NCBI GenBank assembly: GCA_910586305.1
Contig: CAJUGS010000007.1
Coordinates: 27,218-91,217 of the forward strand
DNA: 64,000 nucleotides
Direction: 5' to 3'
Origin: an uncultured Duncaniella sp.
GTDB taxonomy: Bacteria > Bacteroidota > Bacteroidia > Bacteroidales > Muribaculaceae
Under the pieces are notes generated by a model. The model did not search any database and was not told the origin of the DNA. It worked only from the letters and a program-made list of their open reading frames with translations. Positions 25,016 through 33,971 of the stretch are shown here, piece after piece; the stretch's first letter is position 1, and each line of letters starts with the position of its first letter. The position numbers and the translations under genes are program-made.

Positions 25016-26917
25016 TCAGTCCTTCTCGATGTAGGTGTATCCGTAGAGGCCCGAACGGTAGTTGGAGAGGAACTCCCTACCCTCTTCGGGTGAAATCTTG
25101 CCTTCTTTCATAGAGGCTGTCACCCAGGCCTCGACGTTGCGCACGAGCTTCTTGGCCGAGAACTGTACGTAGTCGAGCACATCGGCCACTGTCTCGCCGT
25201 CGATGATGCGGTCGATCTCATAGCGGTCCTTGTAGACTGATATGTGCACGGCGTTTGTGTCGCCGAAAAGATTGTGCATATCACCGAGAATCTCCTGATA
25301 GGCTCCCACAAGGAAGACTCCGAGATAGTATGGCTCGCCTTCGCGGACGGGGTGGACCGGGAGCGCGCCCACAACACTTCCGGAATTGGAGATGAAGTTG
25401 GCTATCTTGCCGTCGCTGTCGCAGGTGATGTCCTGGATGGTACAGGTGACCGATGGTCTCTCGTTGAGACGCGATAGCGGCACGATGGGGAACACCTGGT
25501 CGATGGCCCAGGAGTCGGTGAGCGACTGGAAGAGCGAGAAGTTGCAGAAGTACTTGTCGGGCACCATCTTGATGACCTTGCGTAGCTCCTCGGGAGCGTG
25601 TTTCATCTCGTTGGCAATATCGACCACATCACGGGCCACGCTCCAGAAGAGTTCTTCAATCTGTGCGCGGGTGCGGAGGTCGAGAAGACCGAGTGAGAAA
25701 AGGTCGAGCGCCTCCTCGCGAATCTGGAGAGCGTCGTGCCAGTTTTCGAGCGAGTTGCCCTGGTCTATCTTGTCCCAGATTCCATATAGCTCCTTGACCA
25801 GTTCGTGGGCATCGGGGCTTATCTCCTTTGACTCCTTCCAGAGAGGAAGATGGGTGGTCTCGAGCACTTCGAACACCAGGACTGAGTGGTGGGCTGTGAG
25901 CGAACGTCCGCTCTCGTTGATGATGTTGGGCTGCGGGAGGTTGTTTTTCTCACAGGCATCAACAATGGTTGAGACGGCATCGTTGGCATACTCCTGGATG
26001 GAATAGTTCATCGACGAGGAGGATGCAGAGTTGCGCGATCCGTCGTAGTCGACTCCGAGACCGCCGCCAATATCCATATACTCTACGGAGTAGCCCATGT
26101 TGCAGAGCTGGACATAGAACTGTGTGGCCTCGCGGAGTGCGTTCTTGATGAGGCGTATCTTGGTGACCTGGCTTCCGATGTGGAAGTGGATGAGTTTGAG
26201 ACAATGCTTGAGGTTGTTGGCTTCGAGATAGTCGAGTGCCTCGAGCAGTTCGGAGGAGTTGAGTCCGAACTTCGACTGGTCGCCCCCGCTTGTCTCCCAC
26301 TTGCCCGAGCCGGATGAGGCGAGCTTGATGCGGATACCGATGTTGGGGTTTATCTTCATTCGTCCGGCCACCTCGGCTATTGTGCGGAGCTCGTTGAGCT
26401 TCTCGACCACGAGATAAATGCGGCGTCCCATCTTCTGGGCAAGGAGGGCCAGCTCGATGAATGTCTTGTCCTTGTAACCGTTGCAGATAATGAGGGCGTT
26501 CTCCTTGATGTTGGTGGCAAGGACGGCGTGAAGCTCGGGCTTGGAACCGGCCTCGAGACCTATGTTGAATTTTTCGCCATGGGTCACGATCTCTTCCACC
26601 ACAGGCCTCATCTGATTGACCTTGATTGGATAGATAATGTAGTTCTGGCCCTGGTAGTTATACTCTTCGGAAGCCCGGGCGAAACAGTTGGAGATTTTCT
26701 CGATACGGTTGTCGAGGATGTCGGGGAAGCGGAGGAGGACCGGGGAGGTGATGTCACGGACCTGGAGTTCGTCCATCACTTCACGAAGGTCTACAGATGC
26801 GTAGCCCTCTCTCGGAGTCACGGCAATATTGCCTTTGTCATTGATGGAGAAGTATTTGCGACCCCATCCGGAAATATTGTACAGCTCCTCGCTGTCCTCA
26901 ATGCGCCATTTTCTCAT
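25016..26917 (-). CDS. speA: Biosynthetic arginine decarboxylase
   Basis: 633 residues, normal for the long PLP-dependent arginine decarboxylase (fold type III) that makes agmatine, the entry to putrescine and spermidine. Seen: YPIKVNQMRPVVEEI with the PLP lysine, GLEAGSKPEL, HFHIGSQ, DIGGGLGVDYDG, and NESGRSLTAHHSVLVFE near the substrate pocket. The frame is open 65 codons further upstream into cinA, but MRKWRIEDSEELYNISGWG is the typical start and lies 31 bases after a perfect promoter. That promoter overlaps the 3' end of cinA. truA follows 6 bases after the stop codon. Confidence 0.96.
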   Translation of the reverse strand: MRKWRIEDSEELYNISGWGRKYFSINDKGNIAVTPREGYASVDLREVMDELQVRDITSPVLLRFPDILDNRIEKISNCFARASEEYNYQGQNYIIYPIKVNQMRPVVEEIVTHGEKFNIGLEAGSKPELHAVLATNIKENALIICNGYKDKTFIELALLAQKMGRRIYLVVEKLNELRTIAEVAGRMKINPNIGIRIKLASSGSGKWETSGGDQSKFGLNSSELLEALDYLEANNLKHCLKLIHFHIGSQVTKIRLIKNALREATQFYVQLCNMGYSVEYMDIGGGLGVDYDGSRNSASSSSMNYSIQEYANDAVSTIVDACEKNNLPQPNIINESGRSLTAHHSVLVFEVLETTHLPLWKESKEISPDAHELVKELYGIWDKIDQGNSLENWHDALQIREEALDLFSLGLLDLRTRAQIEELFWSVARDVVDIANEMKHAPEELRKVIKMVPDKYFCNFSLFQSLTDSWAIDQVFPIVPLSRLNERPSVTCTIQDITCDSDGKIANFISNSGSVVGALPVHPVREGEPYYLGVFLVGAYQEILGDMHNLFGDTNAVHISVYKDRYEIDRIIDGETVADVLDYVQFSAKKLVRNVEAWVTASMKEGKISPEEGREFLSNYRSGLYGYTYIEKD

Positions 26918-26948
26918 CGGCAGAATGTAAATTAATAGATTAAACCAA

Positions 26949-26980
26949 GCAAAGTTATATAAAATTGCCGAGATTGCAAA
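26949..26980 (-). promoter_or_regulatory. Bacteroides-type promoter for speA, inside the end of cinA
   Basis: On the minus strand TTTG (complement 26977-26980), 19 bases, TAACTTTGC (complement 26949-26957). The -7 box overlaps the cinA stop codon and the -33 box lies in its last codons. The speA start is 31 bases further on. Confidence 0.85.
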
Positions 26981-28232
26981 ATCTAAGGAGTCGTGTGGCG
27001 ATGATAAGCGCGTGGGTTGTGGCTGTGTCAATGACACGCGCCCTGTCGCCGTTGAAGTGGAGTGTGACGTACTCCTCGCGCGGGTGGCCGTCGCCAAGGT
27101 CAAGGCGGGCACAGAAGCAGACGGTGCCTACGGGTTTCTCGTCGGAACCTCCGCCTGGGCCGGCGATGCCGCTGGTGGCTACGGTGAGTTGTGCCCCTGT
27201 GACTCGGGATGCTCCTTCGGCCATCTGTCGGACCACCGGAATGCTCACGGCTCCGTGGGCGGCGAGGGTGTCGGGGCTGACAGAGAGAACGCGTGTCTTA
27301 ACGTCGTTGCTGTAGGAGACTATTCCTCCTGCCACAACGTCGGAGGCGCCGGGTATGAGCGTGAGCTCGTGGGCCACGTTGCCGCCGGTGCAGCTTTCGG
27401 CCGTGGCGACCATGAGACCGCGCGACCGACATTCCTCAATGAGGATTTCGGCAGGGGTAAGGTCGCGCGAGGCGAGGACGGCGTCGCCGAGAATGTCGTG
27501 TAACTCTGAGGCTGCGCGGTCAACCTCAGCGCGTATGAAGGAGGCATCTGAGTGGCGGCCGTCTATGCGGAGACGTACAAGACCAGGCTTTGGAAGATAG
27601 GCCAGATGGAGGTGGGGAGGCAACGCTTCTTCCCACGCGGCTATCTTCATGGCCAGCGCACTCTCGGTGTAGCCGGTGACGATGGTGACGGCGTGGTGGA
27701 TGGCTACGTCGCTGTCGAATCGTGCAAGCAGACGCGGAAGCACGGCCGGAGAGAACACTGAGGCTGTCTCGAATGGAACTCCGGGCATGGAGACAAGTAC
27801 CTTTCCGTCTTTCTCGAACCACATTACCGGGGCGGTGCCGGCAAAGTTCTGTATGACGGTACACGATGTGGGTACAAGTGCCTGTGCGGCGGTGAGCTCG
27901 TTGAGCTTCAACCCACGGCGTGCAAAGAGGCGCTCGATATTGGCGGTGACAGAGGGGTCAATCTCAAGTGTGCCCCCGAAATAGTCGCAGAGCACACGCT
28001 TGGTGATGTCGTCCTTAGTCGGCCCGAGTCCTCCGGTGGTCAGCACCACGTCTGTGAGAACAAAAGCCCGGGTGATGGCCCGGGTGATTTCTTCGGCATC
28101 GTCGCCGACTGTCTGTACGTAGGAGACCTCCCATCCGTAGGGTGCGAGATCGCGGGCTATGCGGCCCGAGTTGGTGTCGGTGACCTGGCCTATGAGCAGT
28201 TCGTCGCCGATGACAATGACTGAGACTTTCAT
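26955..28232 (-). CDS. cinA: CinA-family nicotinamide-nucleotide amidohydrolase
   Basis: 425 residues with the two standard domains. The N-terminal molybdopterin-binding-like (COG1058) domain, about 1-170, has VIGDELLIGQVTDTNS and TTGGLGPTKDDITK. The C-terminal amidohydrolase (PncC) domain, about 260-420, has ATAESCTGGNVAHELT, GGIVSYSND and TSGIAGPGGGSDEKPVG. The C-terminal domain deamidates NMN to nicotinate mononucleotide, recycling the NAD breakdown product; the N-terminal domain of related proteins is an ADP-ribose pyrophosphatase. It follows tsaD by 35 bases on the same strand. Its last codons carry the speA promoter. Confidence 0.94.
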   Translation of the reverse strand: MKVSVIVIGDELLIGQVTDTNSGRIARDLAPYGWEVSYVQTVGDDAEEITRAITRAFVLTDVVLTTGGLGPTKDDITKRVLCDYFGGTLEIDPSVTANIERLFARRGLKLNELTAAQALVPTSCTVIQNFAGTAPVMWFEKDGKVLVSMPGVPFETASVFSPAVLPRLLARFDSDVAIHHAVTIVTGYTESALAMKIAAWEEALPPHLHLAYLPKPGLVRLRIDGRHSDASFIRAEVDRAASELHDILGDAVLASRDLTPAEILIEECRSRGLMVATAESCTGGNVAHELTLIPGASDVVAGGIVSYSNDVKTRVLSVSPDTLAAHGAVSIPVVRQMAEGASRVTGAQLTVATSGIAGPGGGSDEKPVGTVCFCARLDLGDGHPREEYVTLHFNGDRARVIDTATTHALIIATRLLRFCNLGNFI

Positions 28233-28267
28233 TGTGGATGTTGGAGGGGGTATGTATAAACGTTTCT

Positions 28268-29290
28268 CTATACCGTGACGCGGGCAAATGGCACGCTGTC
28301 GTAACGGCAGAACTCACGGTCGATGTATTTGAAGTATCCGGCCATGGCCACCATTGCGGCATTGTCGGTGGTGAACAGTCGCGGGGGAATGAAAGCCTTG
28401 AGATGACGGCGGGCGCAATAGTCGGCCACGGCGTCGCGCACTCCGGAATTGGCCGAGACTCCTCCTCCTATGGCCACTGTGGTGACCCCGGTGGCGCGGA
28501 CTGCCTTGTCGAGTTTGTCCATGAGGATGTCTATGATGGTGCGCTGGAGCGAGGCGGCGAGGTCGGCCTTGTTTTCTTCGACAAAGTCGGGAGCGACCTT
28601 GATGTTGTCGCGCAGAGTGTAGAGAAACGAGGTCTTAAGACCGCTGAAGCTGTAGTCGAGCCCGGGGATGTGGGGCTTTGCGAACTTGAAGCGTGCCGGG
28701 TCGCCCTGTGCAGCAAGCCTGTCGATGTGGGGACCTCCGGGATAAGGCAGTCCCATGACCTTGGCACACTTGTCGAAGGCCTCGCCGGCGGCATCGTCGA
28801 TGGTGCGTCCGAGGATTTCCATATCGTTGTAGTTGCGCACAAGTATGATCTGGCTGTTGCCTCCCGACACAAGAAGGCAGATGAACGGATATTCGGGGAC
28901 CATGTCGGACTCCTCGCGGCGAATGAAGTGGGAGAGCACGTGGCCGTGAAGGTGGTTGACATCGACTATGGGCACTCTCAGTCCGAGCGACATACCCTTG
29001 GCGAAAGATGTGCCCACGAGCAGGGAGCCGAGTAGTCCGGGTCCGCGCGTGAAGGCTATGGCCGAAAGCGAGTGTTTGTCGACCCCGGCACGGCGCAGAG
29101 CCGTATCTACCACCGGGAGAATGTTCTGCTGGTGGGCGCGTGAGGCAAGTTCGGGCACCACTCCGCCATATTCGGCATGGACTTCCTGTGATGCGATTAC
29201 GTTGCTGAGCAGGAGGCCGTCGCGAATGACTGCCGCGGATGTGTCGTCGCAGGACGACTCGATACCTAAGATTGTGATATTATCGTTCAT
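28268..29290 (-). CDS. tsaD: tRNA N6-threonylcarbamoyladenosine transferase TsaD
   Basis: 340 residues. Catalytic subunit that, with TsaB and TsaE, transfers threonylcarbamoyl to A37 of ANN-decoding tRNAs. Seen: ILGIESSCDDTSAAV, EVHAEYGGVVPELASRAH, the metal-binding NHLHGHVLSH (two histidines four apart), LLVSGGNSQI, DDAAGEAFDKCAK and GGGVSANSGVRDA. The open frame extends 14 codons upstream, but MNDNITILGIESS is the natural start. A weak -7-like site (TAATTTCGC, one mismatch, complement 29298-29306) ends 7 bases before it. It heads the tsaD-cinA pair. Confidence 0.97.
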   Translation of the reverse strand: MNDNITILGIESSCDDTSAAVIRDGLLLSNVIASQEVHAEYGGVVPELASRAHQQNILPVVDTALRRAGVDKHSLSAIAFTRGPGLLGSLLVGTSFAKGMSLGLRVPIVDVNHLHGHVLSHFIRREESDMVPEYPFICLLVSGGNSQIILVRNYNDMEILGRTIDDAAGEAFDKCAKVMGLPYPGGPHIDRLAAQGDPARFKFAKPHIPGLDYSFSGLKTSFLYTLRDNIKVAPDFVEENKADLAASLQRTIIDILMDKLDKAVRATGVTTVAIGGGVSANSGVRDAVADYCARRHLKAFIPPRLFTTDNAAMVAMAGYFKYIDREFCRYDSVPFARVTV

Positions 29291-29332
29291 AACGGGTGCG
29301 AAATTACAAAATATCTCGAAAAGAAACAACAA

Positions 29333-29368
29333 TGCGCCCGTCCCGTCGGCAAGGACGGAGCGGGCGCA
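29333..29368 (-). terminator. Hairpin terminator for pgi
   Basis: A stem of about 15 bp with two mismatches, arms at 29333-29347 and 29354-29368 (TGCGCCCG/CGGGCGCA outer part), 33 bases after the pgi stop codon on the minus strand. Confidence 0.65.
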
Positions 29369-29401
29369 TATATTTAACGTATTAATCTCGCTGACTATAG
29401 A

Positions 29402-30742
29402 TCAGAGACGTGCCTTGATGGCCTCGGTCTCCTTCTCGTAGCCGGGCTTGGCGAGAAGAGCAAACATATTGCGCTTGTAGGCCTCTACACCGGGCTGGTT
29501 GAAGGGGTTGACATCGAGGAGGTAACCGCTGATACCACAGGCCTTCTCGAAGAAGTAGATGAGCTGGCCGAGATACTTCTCGCGGAGAGCGGGAAGGGTG
29601 ATGTGGATGTTGGGCACACCACCGTCTACGTGGGCTATGCGGGTGCCGAGCTCGGCCATCTTGTTGACTTCGTCGATGTGCTTTCCGGCGATGTAGTTGA
29701 GTCCGTCAAGGTTGGCCTCGTCAGAGGGGATGAGCTTCTCGTGCTGCTGCTCGGCCACTGAGATAACGGTTTCGAAGATGGTGCGCTCGCCTTCCTGGAT
29801 CCACTGTCCCATGGAGTGGAGGTCGGTAGAGAAGTCTACGGCTGCAGGGAAGATGCCCTTGTTGTCCTTGCCTTCGCTCTCGCCGTAGAGCTGCTTCCAC
29901 CATTCGCCGAAGAAGTGGAGCTTGGGATTGTAGTTGACGAGAATCTCAATCTTCTTTCCGGCAGCGTAGAGGGCGTTGCGTGTGAGAGCATAGAGATACG
30001 AGGGATTGTTTTCACCGGGGGCAGATGTGGCCTTTTCCATCTCGGCAGCACCGTCGATGAGCGCACGGATGTCATATCCGGCCACTGCAATGGGAAGAAG
30101 TCCCACGGGGGTGAGCACGGAGAAACGTCCGCCCACATTGTCGGCAATGACGAATGTCTTGTAGCCTTCCTCGGTGGCAAGAGTGCGGAGCGCGCCACGC
30201 TTTGCATCGGTGATGGCCACGATGCGCTTGCGTGCCTCTTCAAGACCGAGCTGGCTCTCAAGCTGCTCTTTGAGAAGACGGAATGCGATGGCGGGCTCGG
30301 TGGTTGTTCCGCTCTTGGAGATGACTATGATACCGAAACGCTTGTCCTTCAGATAGTCCTGAAGTTCATACATATAGTCTTCGCCGATATTCTGTCCGGC
30401 AAAGAGGAGCTTGGGCTCGCCCTGCACACCGGGACGGTAGGCTGCAAAGCTGTCGTTGAGGGCTTCTACCACGGCCTTTGCTCCGAGGTAGCTACCGCCG
30501 ATGCCTATGGCTACGACGGTGTCGCATGATGCGCGGAGTTCGTCGGCGCAAGCGATGATGTCGTCAAGAAGAGCTTCGGTGGTTTCGGTGGGGAGGTTGA
30601 CCCAGCCAAGGAAATCATTTCCGGTTCCGGTAGCGTTGAGCACTTTGTCAAGGCTCTCGGTAGCTTTTGGTTCGAGGGTTTCGATGTCCTGACGGCTGAT
30701 TGAGCCAAGGACGTGCTGGATGTCTACATTAATAGTCTTCAT
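29402..30742 (-). CDS. pgi: Glucose-6-phosphate isomerase
   Basis: 446 residues, the shorter bacterial form. Interconverts glucose 6-phosphate and fructose 6-phosphate in glycolysis and gluconeogenesis. Seen: VVAIGIGGSYLGAKAVVEAL, the signature region VISKSGTTTEPAIAFRLL, GGRFSVLTPVGLLPIAVAG and GQLIYFFEKACGISGYL with the C-terminal catalytic segment before NPFNQPGVEAYK. The start was set at the ATG at 30742 (MKTINVDIQ) rather than nine codons upstream, in keeping with the family N-terminus; no promoter was found close by. gpsA ends 117 bases upstream on the same strand, so a lysS-gpsA-pgi transcript is possible. Confidence 0.95.
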   Translation of the reverse strand: MKTINVDIQHVLGSISRQDIETLEPKATESLDKVLNATGTGNDFLGWVNLPTETTEALLDDIIACADELRASCDTVVAIGIGGSYLGAKAVVEALNDSFAAYRPGVQGEPKLLFAGQNIGEDYMYELQDYLKDKRFGIIVISKSGTTTEPAIAFRLLKEQLESQLGLEEARKRIVAITDAKRGALRTLATEEGYKTFVIADNVGGRFSVLTPVGLLPIAVAGYDIRALIDGAAEMEKATSAPGENNPSYLYALTRNALYAAGKKIEILVNYNPKLHFFGEWWKQLYGESEGKDNKGIFPAAVDFSTDLHSMGQWIQEGERTIFETVISVAEQQHEKLIPSDEANLDGLNYIAGKHIDEVNKMAELGTRIAHVDGGVPNIHITLPALREKYLGQLIYFFEKACGISGYLLDVNPFNQPGVEAYKRNMFALLAKPGYEKETEAIKARL

Positions 30743-30859
30743 AGGTATTTGTGAGTTTAGGACTTTCATTAGTAGTGGAGTTTTGAGGGTGAGAGATTTT
30801 GAGGAATTGAGAGTTGTTTAAAAGAGTTGTTAAAAATATGTTTATATTCTCGCCTGTGG

Positions 30860-31858
30860 TCAGATGAACCATTTTCCGAGGGCGCGCATTGAACGCTCGG
30901 CATTGGCATGGCGATACAGTATGTCGTAGACGGCATCGAGAATGGGCATCTCTATACCGTGTTTCTTGTTGATTTCCTTTATGCATTTTGTGCCGTAGTA
31001 TCCCTCGGCTGTCTGCTCCATCTCCATACGGGCTGTTGACACGGAATATCCCTTGCCGATGATCGACCCGAAGTTGTGGTTGCGGGAGAATCGGGAGTAG
31101 GCTGTGACAAGAAGGTCGCCGAGATATACCGAGTCGCATATGCATCGCGGACGCGGGCACACCTCGTCGACAAAGCGCTCCATCTCCCTGATGGCATTGC
31201 TGACGAGCATGGCCAGGAAGTTGTCTCCTCCCTTCATACCGTGGACTATGCCCGCAGCTATGGAATAAACATTCTTGAGGACTGCTGCATACTCTATTCC
31301 CTCGATGTCGCTCGAAGGGATGGTGCGTGTGGATGGCGAATTGAGCTTTCGGCCGAACTCCTCGGCCAGGGCTACATCGTGACATCCTACCGTGAGGAAG
31401 CTCGGACGGTCAAGAGCGACTTCCTCAGCATGGCACGGTCCGGCGATAACCAGCTCTGACTCAGGGTTGACACCGAAGCGGTGAGCCATATAGTCGGACA
31501 CAATCTCGTTGTCGCCGGGTATTATTCCCTTTACAGCCGAGACAATTGTTTTTGCCGAAATATCTACGCTAATGCGGTTGATGTGGCTCTTGAAGTAGGG
31601 GCTCGGCATGACGAGCAGGAGGGTATCGGCTTGAGTGCAGACAGCGTTTATGTCGCTGGAGAAGCTGATTCGTTCGGTGTCAAACTGGACATCGGTGAGA
31701 TAGGCGGGGTTGTGGCCCAGCCTTTTGAAATCCTCGATGCGGTCATCACGCCTCATATACCAGATTATCGAGTCGCAGTTGCGCAGCAGAAGCCTGGCCA
31801 AAGCCGTGGCCCAGCTTCCGCCACCCATAACCGCTATTTTCCGGAATCTCTGTTGCAT
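30860..31858 (-). CDS. gpsA: Glycerol-3-phosphate dehydrogenase [NAD(P)+]
   Basis: 332 residues. It reduces dihydroxyacetone phosphate to sn-glycerol 3-phosphate for phospholipid synthesis. Seen: N-terminal nucleotide-binding GGGSWATALARLL, VSAVKGIIPGDNEIVSDYMA, the substrate region SELVIAGPCHAEEVAL, and the catalytic lysine context EYAAVLKNVYSIAAGI, then GDLLVTAYSRFSRNHNFG. It begins 54 bases after lysS ends and no promoter was seen between them, so cotranscription with lysS is likely. Confidence 0.95.
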   Translation of the reverse strand: MQQRFRKIAVMGGGSWATALARLLLRNCDSIIWYMRRDDRIEDFKRLGHNPAYLTDVQFDTERISFSSDINAVCTQADTLLLVMPSPYFKSHINRISVDISAKTIVSAVKGIIPGDNEIVSDYMAHRFGVNPESELVIAGPCHAEEVALDRPSFLTVGCHDVALAEEFGRKLNSPSTRTIPSSDIEGIEYAAVLKNVYSIAAGIVHGMKGGDNFLAMLVSNAIREMERFVDEVCPRPRCICDSVYLGDLLVTAYSRFSRNHNFGSIIGKGYSVSTARMEMEQTAEGYYGTKCIKEINKKHGIEMPILDAVYDILYRHANAERSMRALGKWFI

Positions 31859-31912
31859 ATCAGATCGTGGTGGATATGAAATGGGAATTTGTCAAGAGTT
31901 TTTTGTATAGAA

Positions 31913-33667
31913 TCATTCGGCACTTTCGCCTTCGGCTGCCGGTGAGGCTGAAGCCACCCAGGCCTTCACTTCGTCGGCGAGGGGAGCCTTGAGTCCGAGC
32001 TTGAACTTCTTGTTAATTCCGATGAGTTCCTGGAGGAGCTTGCCGGGGGCTGCGGCTCCAAGCGCGGCGACGGTGTAGATACCGGCCTTGCGGACGGGAG
32101 CTATCCACTCCTGCGGCACACCTACTGCGATGAAGGCCTCGTCCTTGTCGCGGGGCTGGGTCTTCTCGGGACGCATCTGGGGGAAGAAGAGCACTTCCTG
32201 GATTGTGGTCTGGCCTGTCATGAGCATTACGAGACGGTCCATGCCGATACCCATGCCGGATGTCGGGGGCATACCGTATTCGAGAGCGCGGATGAAGTCC
32301 TTGTCGATAATCATTGCCTCGTCGTCACCCTTCTCGCCGAGACGCATCTGCTCAACGAAACGCTCATACTGGTCAATGGGATCGTTGAGCTCGGAGTAGG
32401 CATTGGCCAGCTCCTTGCCGTTGACCATAAGCTCGAAGCGCTCGGTGAGCTCGGGGTTGTCGCGATGACGCTTGGTGAGGGGCGACATCTCGATGGGATA
32501 GTCGATGATGAAGGTGGGCTGGATGTAGGTGCCTTCACACTTCTCGCCGAATATCTCGTCGATGAGCTTGCCCTTGCCCATGGATTCGTCGACCTCGAGG
32601 CCCATTGAAACGGCTGCTTCGCGAAGCTCCTGCTCCGACTTGCCCTCTATGTCGAAACCTGTGTGGGTGAGAATGGCCTCGCGCATTGTGACGCGGGGGA
32701 AGGGTGCCTTGAACGATATGACGTTGTCGCCAACCTTGACTTCGGTTGTGCCGTTGACATCAAGACAGATTTTCTCGAGCATCTTCTCGGTGAACGCCAT
32801 CATCCAGTTGTAGTCCTTGTAGGCCACATAGATTTCCATGCAGGTGAACTCGGGATTGTGAGTGCGGTCCATGCCCTCGTTGCGGAAGTTCTTGGAGAAC
32901 TCATACACGCCTTCGAAACCACCCACGATGAGTCTCTTGAGATAGAGCTCGTCGGCAATACGGAGATAGAGGGGGATGTCAAGAGCGTTGTGGTGAGTTA
33001 TGAAGGGACGGGCCGAGGCACCTCCGGGAATAGACTGGAGGATGGGAGTCTCGACTTCCATGTAGCCGGCATTGTTGAAGTACTCGCGCATGGAGTTGTA
33101 TACCTTTGTGCGCTTGATGAATATCTCCTTCACGCCGTCGTTGACCACGAGGTCGACGTAACGGCGGCGATAGCGGAGCTCGGGATCGTCGAAGGCATCG
33201 TAGGCCACGCCGTCCTTGACCTTGACGATGGGAAGCGGGCGAAGAGACTTGCCAAGCACTGTGATCTCACGGGCATGGATGGATATCTCGCCTGTCTGTG
33301 TGCGGAACACGAAGCCTTTCACTCCGACAAAGTCGCCTATGTCGAGAAGTTTCTTGAACACCACATTATAGAGGTCCTTGTCTTCTCCCGGGCAGATTTC
33401 GTCGCGGTTTATATAGACCTGGATTCGGCCCCTGGAGTCCTGGAGTTCCATGAAAGAAGCCTTTCCCATGATACGGCGGCCCATGACACGGCCTGCCACT
33501 ACTACATCGCGGGCGGGAGCGTCGTCGGCAAACCTGTCCTTGATTTCGTCGGTGTACGCATCGACGGGGAAGAGCGCTGCGGGATATGGCTCTATGCCGC
33601 GACGGCGAAGCTCTTCAAGGCTTTGGCGGCGGATAATCTCCTGTTCACTTAGTTCAAGTACGTTCAT
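31913..33667 (-). CDS. lysS: Lysyl-tRNA synthetase (class II)
   Basis: 584 residues, about 75 longer than E. coli LysS. Charges tRNA-Lys. Seen: N-terminal OB-fold anticodon-binding domain (about 60-165, with VVAGRVMGRRIMGKASF), motif 1 near YMEVETPILQSIPGGA, motif 2 with FRNEGMDRTHNPEFTCMEIY, and motif 3 GMGIGMDRLVMLMTG followed by LFFPQMRPE. After motif 3 a tail of about 80 residues (VGVPQEWIAPVRKAGIYTVA and onward, then acidic) is added; a similar helical extension is common in Bacteroidales LysS (recollection, unverified). It has a perfect promoter 40 bases upstream and heads the run that includes gpsA. Confidence 0.97.
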   Translation of the reverse strand: MNVLELSEQEIIRRQSLEELRRRGIEPYPAALFPVDAYTDEIKDRFADDAPARDVVVAGRVMGRRIMGKASFMELQDSRGRIQVYINRDEICPGEDKDLYNVVFKKLLDIGDFVGVKGFVFRTQTGEISIHAREITVLGKSLRPLPIVKVKDGVAYDAFDDPELRYRRRYVDLVVNDGVKEIFIKRTKVYNSMREYFNNAGYMEVETPILQSIPGGASARPFITHHNALDIPLYLRIADELYLKRLIVGGFEGVYEFSKNFRNEGMDRTHNPEFTCMEIYVAYKDYNWMMAFTEKMLEKICLDVNGTTEVKVGDNVISFKAPFPRVTMREAILTHTGFDIEGKSEQELREAAVSMGLEVDESMGKGKLIDEIFGEKCEGTYIQPTFIIDYPIEMSPLTKRHRDNPELTERFELMVNGKELANAYSELNDPIDQYERFVEQMRLGEKGDDEAMIIDKDFIRALEYGMPPTSGMGIGMDRLVMLMTGQTTIQEVLFFPQMRPEKTQPRDKDEAFIAVGVPQEWIAPVRKAGIYTVAALGAAAPGKLLQELIGINKKFKLGLKAPLADEVKAWVASASPAAEGESAE

Positions 33668-33706
33668 ATATTAATATGTGGTGTGGTTGATTTTGGTATA
33701 ATAAAT

Positions 33707-33739
33707 GCAAAATTAGTGATTTTTCATGCTGTACCCAAA
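33707..33739 (-). promoter_or_regulatory. Bacteroides-type promoter for lysS
   Basis: On the minus strand TTTG (complement 33736-33739), 20 bases, TAATTTTGC (complement 33707-33715). The start codon is 39 bases downstream. Confidence 0.85.
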
Positions 33740-33801
33740 AAGAATGCGCTCCAATTGGCGCGGGTGAATGTTAAAAACTCAAAACAACCGGAATATGAAA
33801 A

Positions 33802-33826
33802 GCGAGCCACCGCCGTGGTGGCTCGC
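33802..33826 (-). terminator. Hairpin terminator after the DUF805 gene and tail remnant
   Basis: A perfect 10-bp stem GCGAGCCACC/GGTGGCTCGC (33802-33811 and 33817-33826) with a 5-base loop, followed on the minus strand by TTTT. It lies 25 bases after the stop codon of the tail remnant. Confidence 0.75.
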
Positions 33827-33851
33827 CGGTATGTCCGAGAAACAATGATGC

Positions 33852-33914
33852 TTATTTCACAAGTACTTTGACGGTCTTATCGCCCTGGCGCTTGATATAG
33901 ATGCCGGGGGTGAG
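33852..33914 (-). pseudogene. C-terminal remnant of a sorting-tail protein
   Basis: Reading the minus strand gives TPGIYIKRQGDKTVKVLVK and a TAA stop at 33852-33854. This closely matches the end of the secreted protein at 15.3 kb (NGLYIRRQGNDVKKVLVK). The frame stays open upstream only to the TGA that ends the DUF805 gene (33972-33974), and residues between (QTVEHSHTRV and so on) do not look like such a protein. There is no start codon and no body, so it is a fossil of a deleted exported-protein gene. The terminator at 33802-33826 probably belonged to it and now serves the DUF805 gene. Confidence 0.7.
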
Positions 33915-33971
33915 GATACACCAATCTTGTTTTGAACCACAGACGCGTGTATGGGAGTGTTCAACCGTTTG

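Noticed and set aside
32663..33652. 329-codon plus-strand frame opposite lysS
   Set aside because: Antisense to a clear lysyl-tRNA synthetase; no family features.
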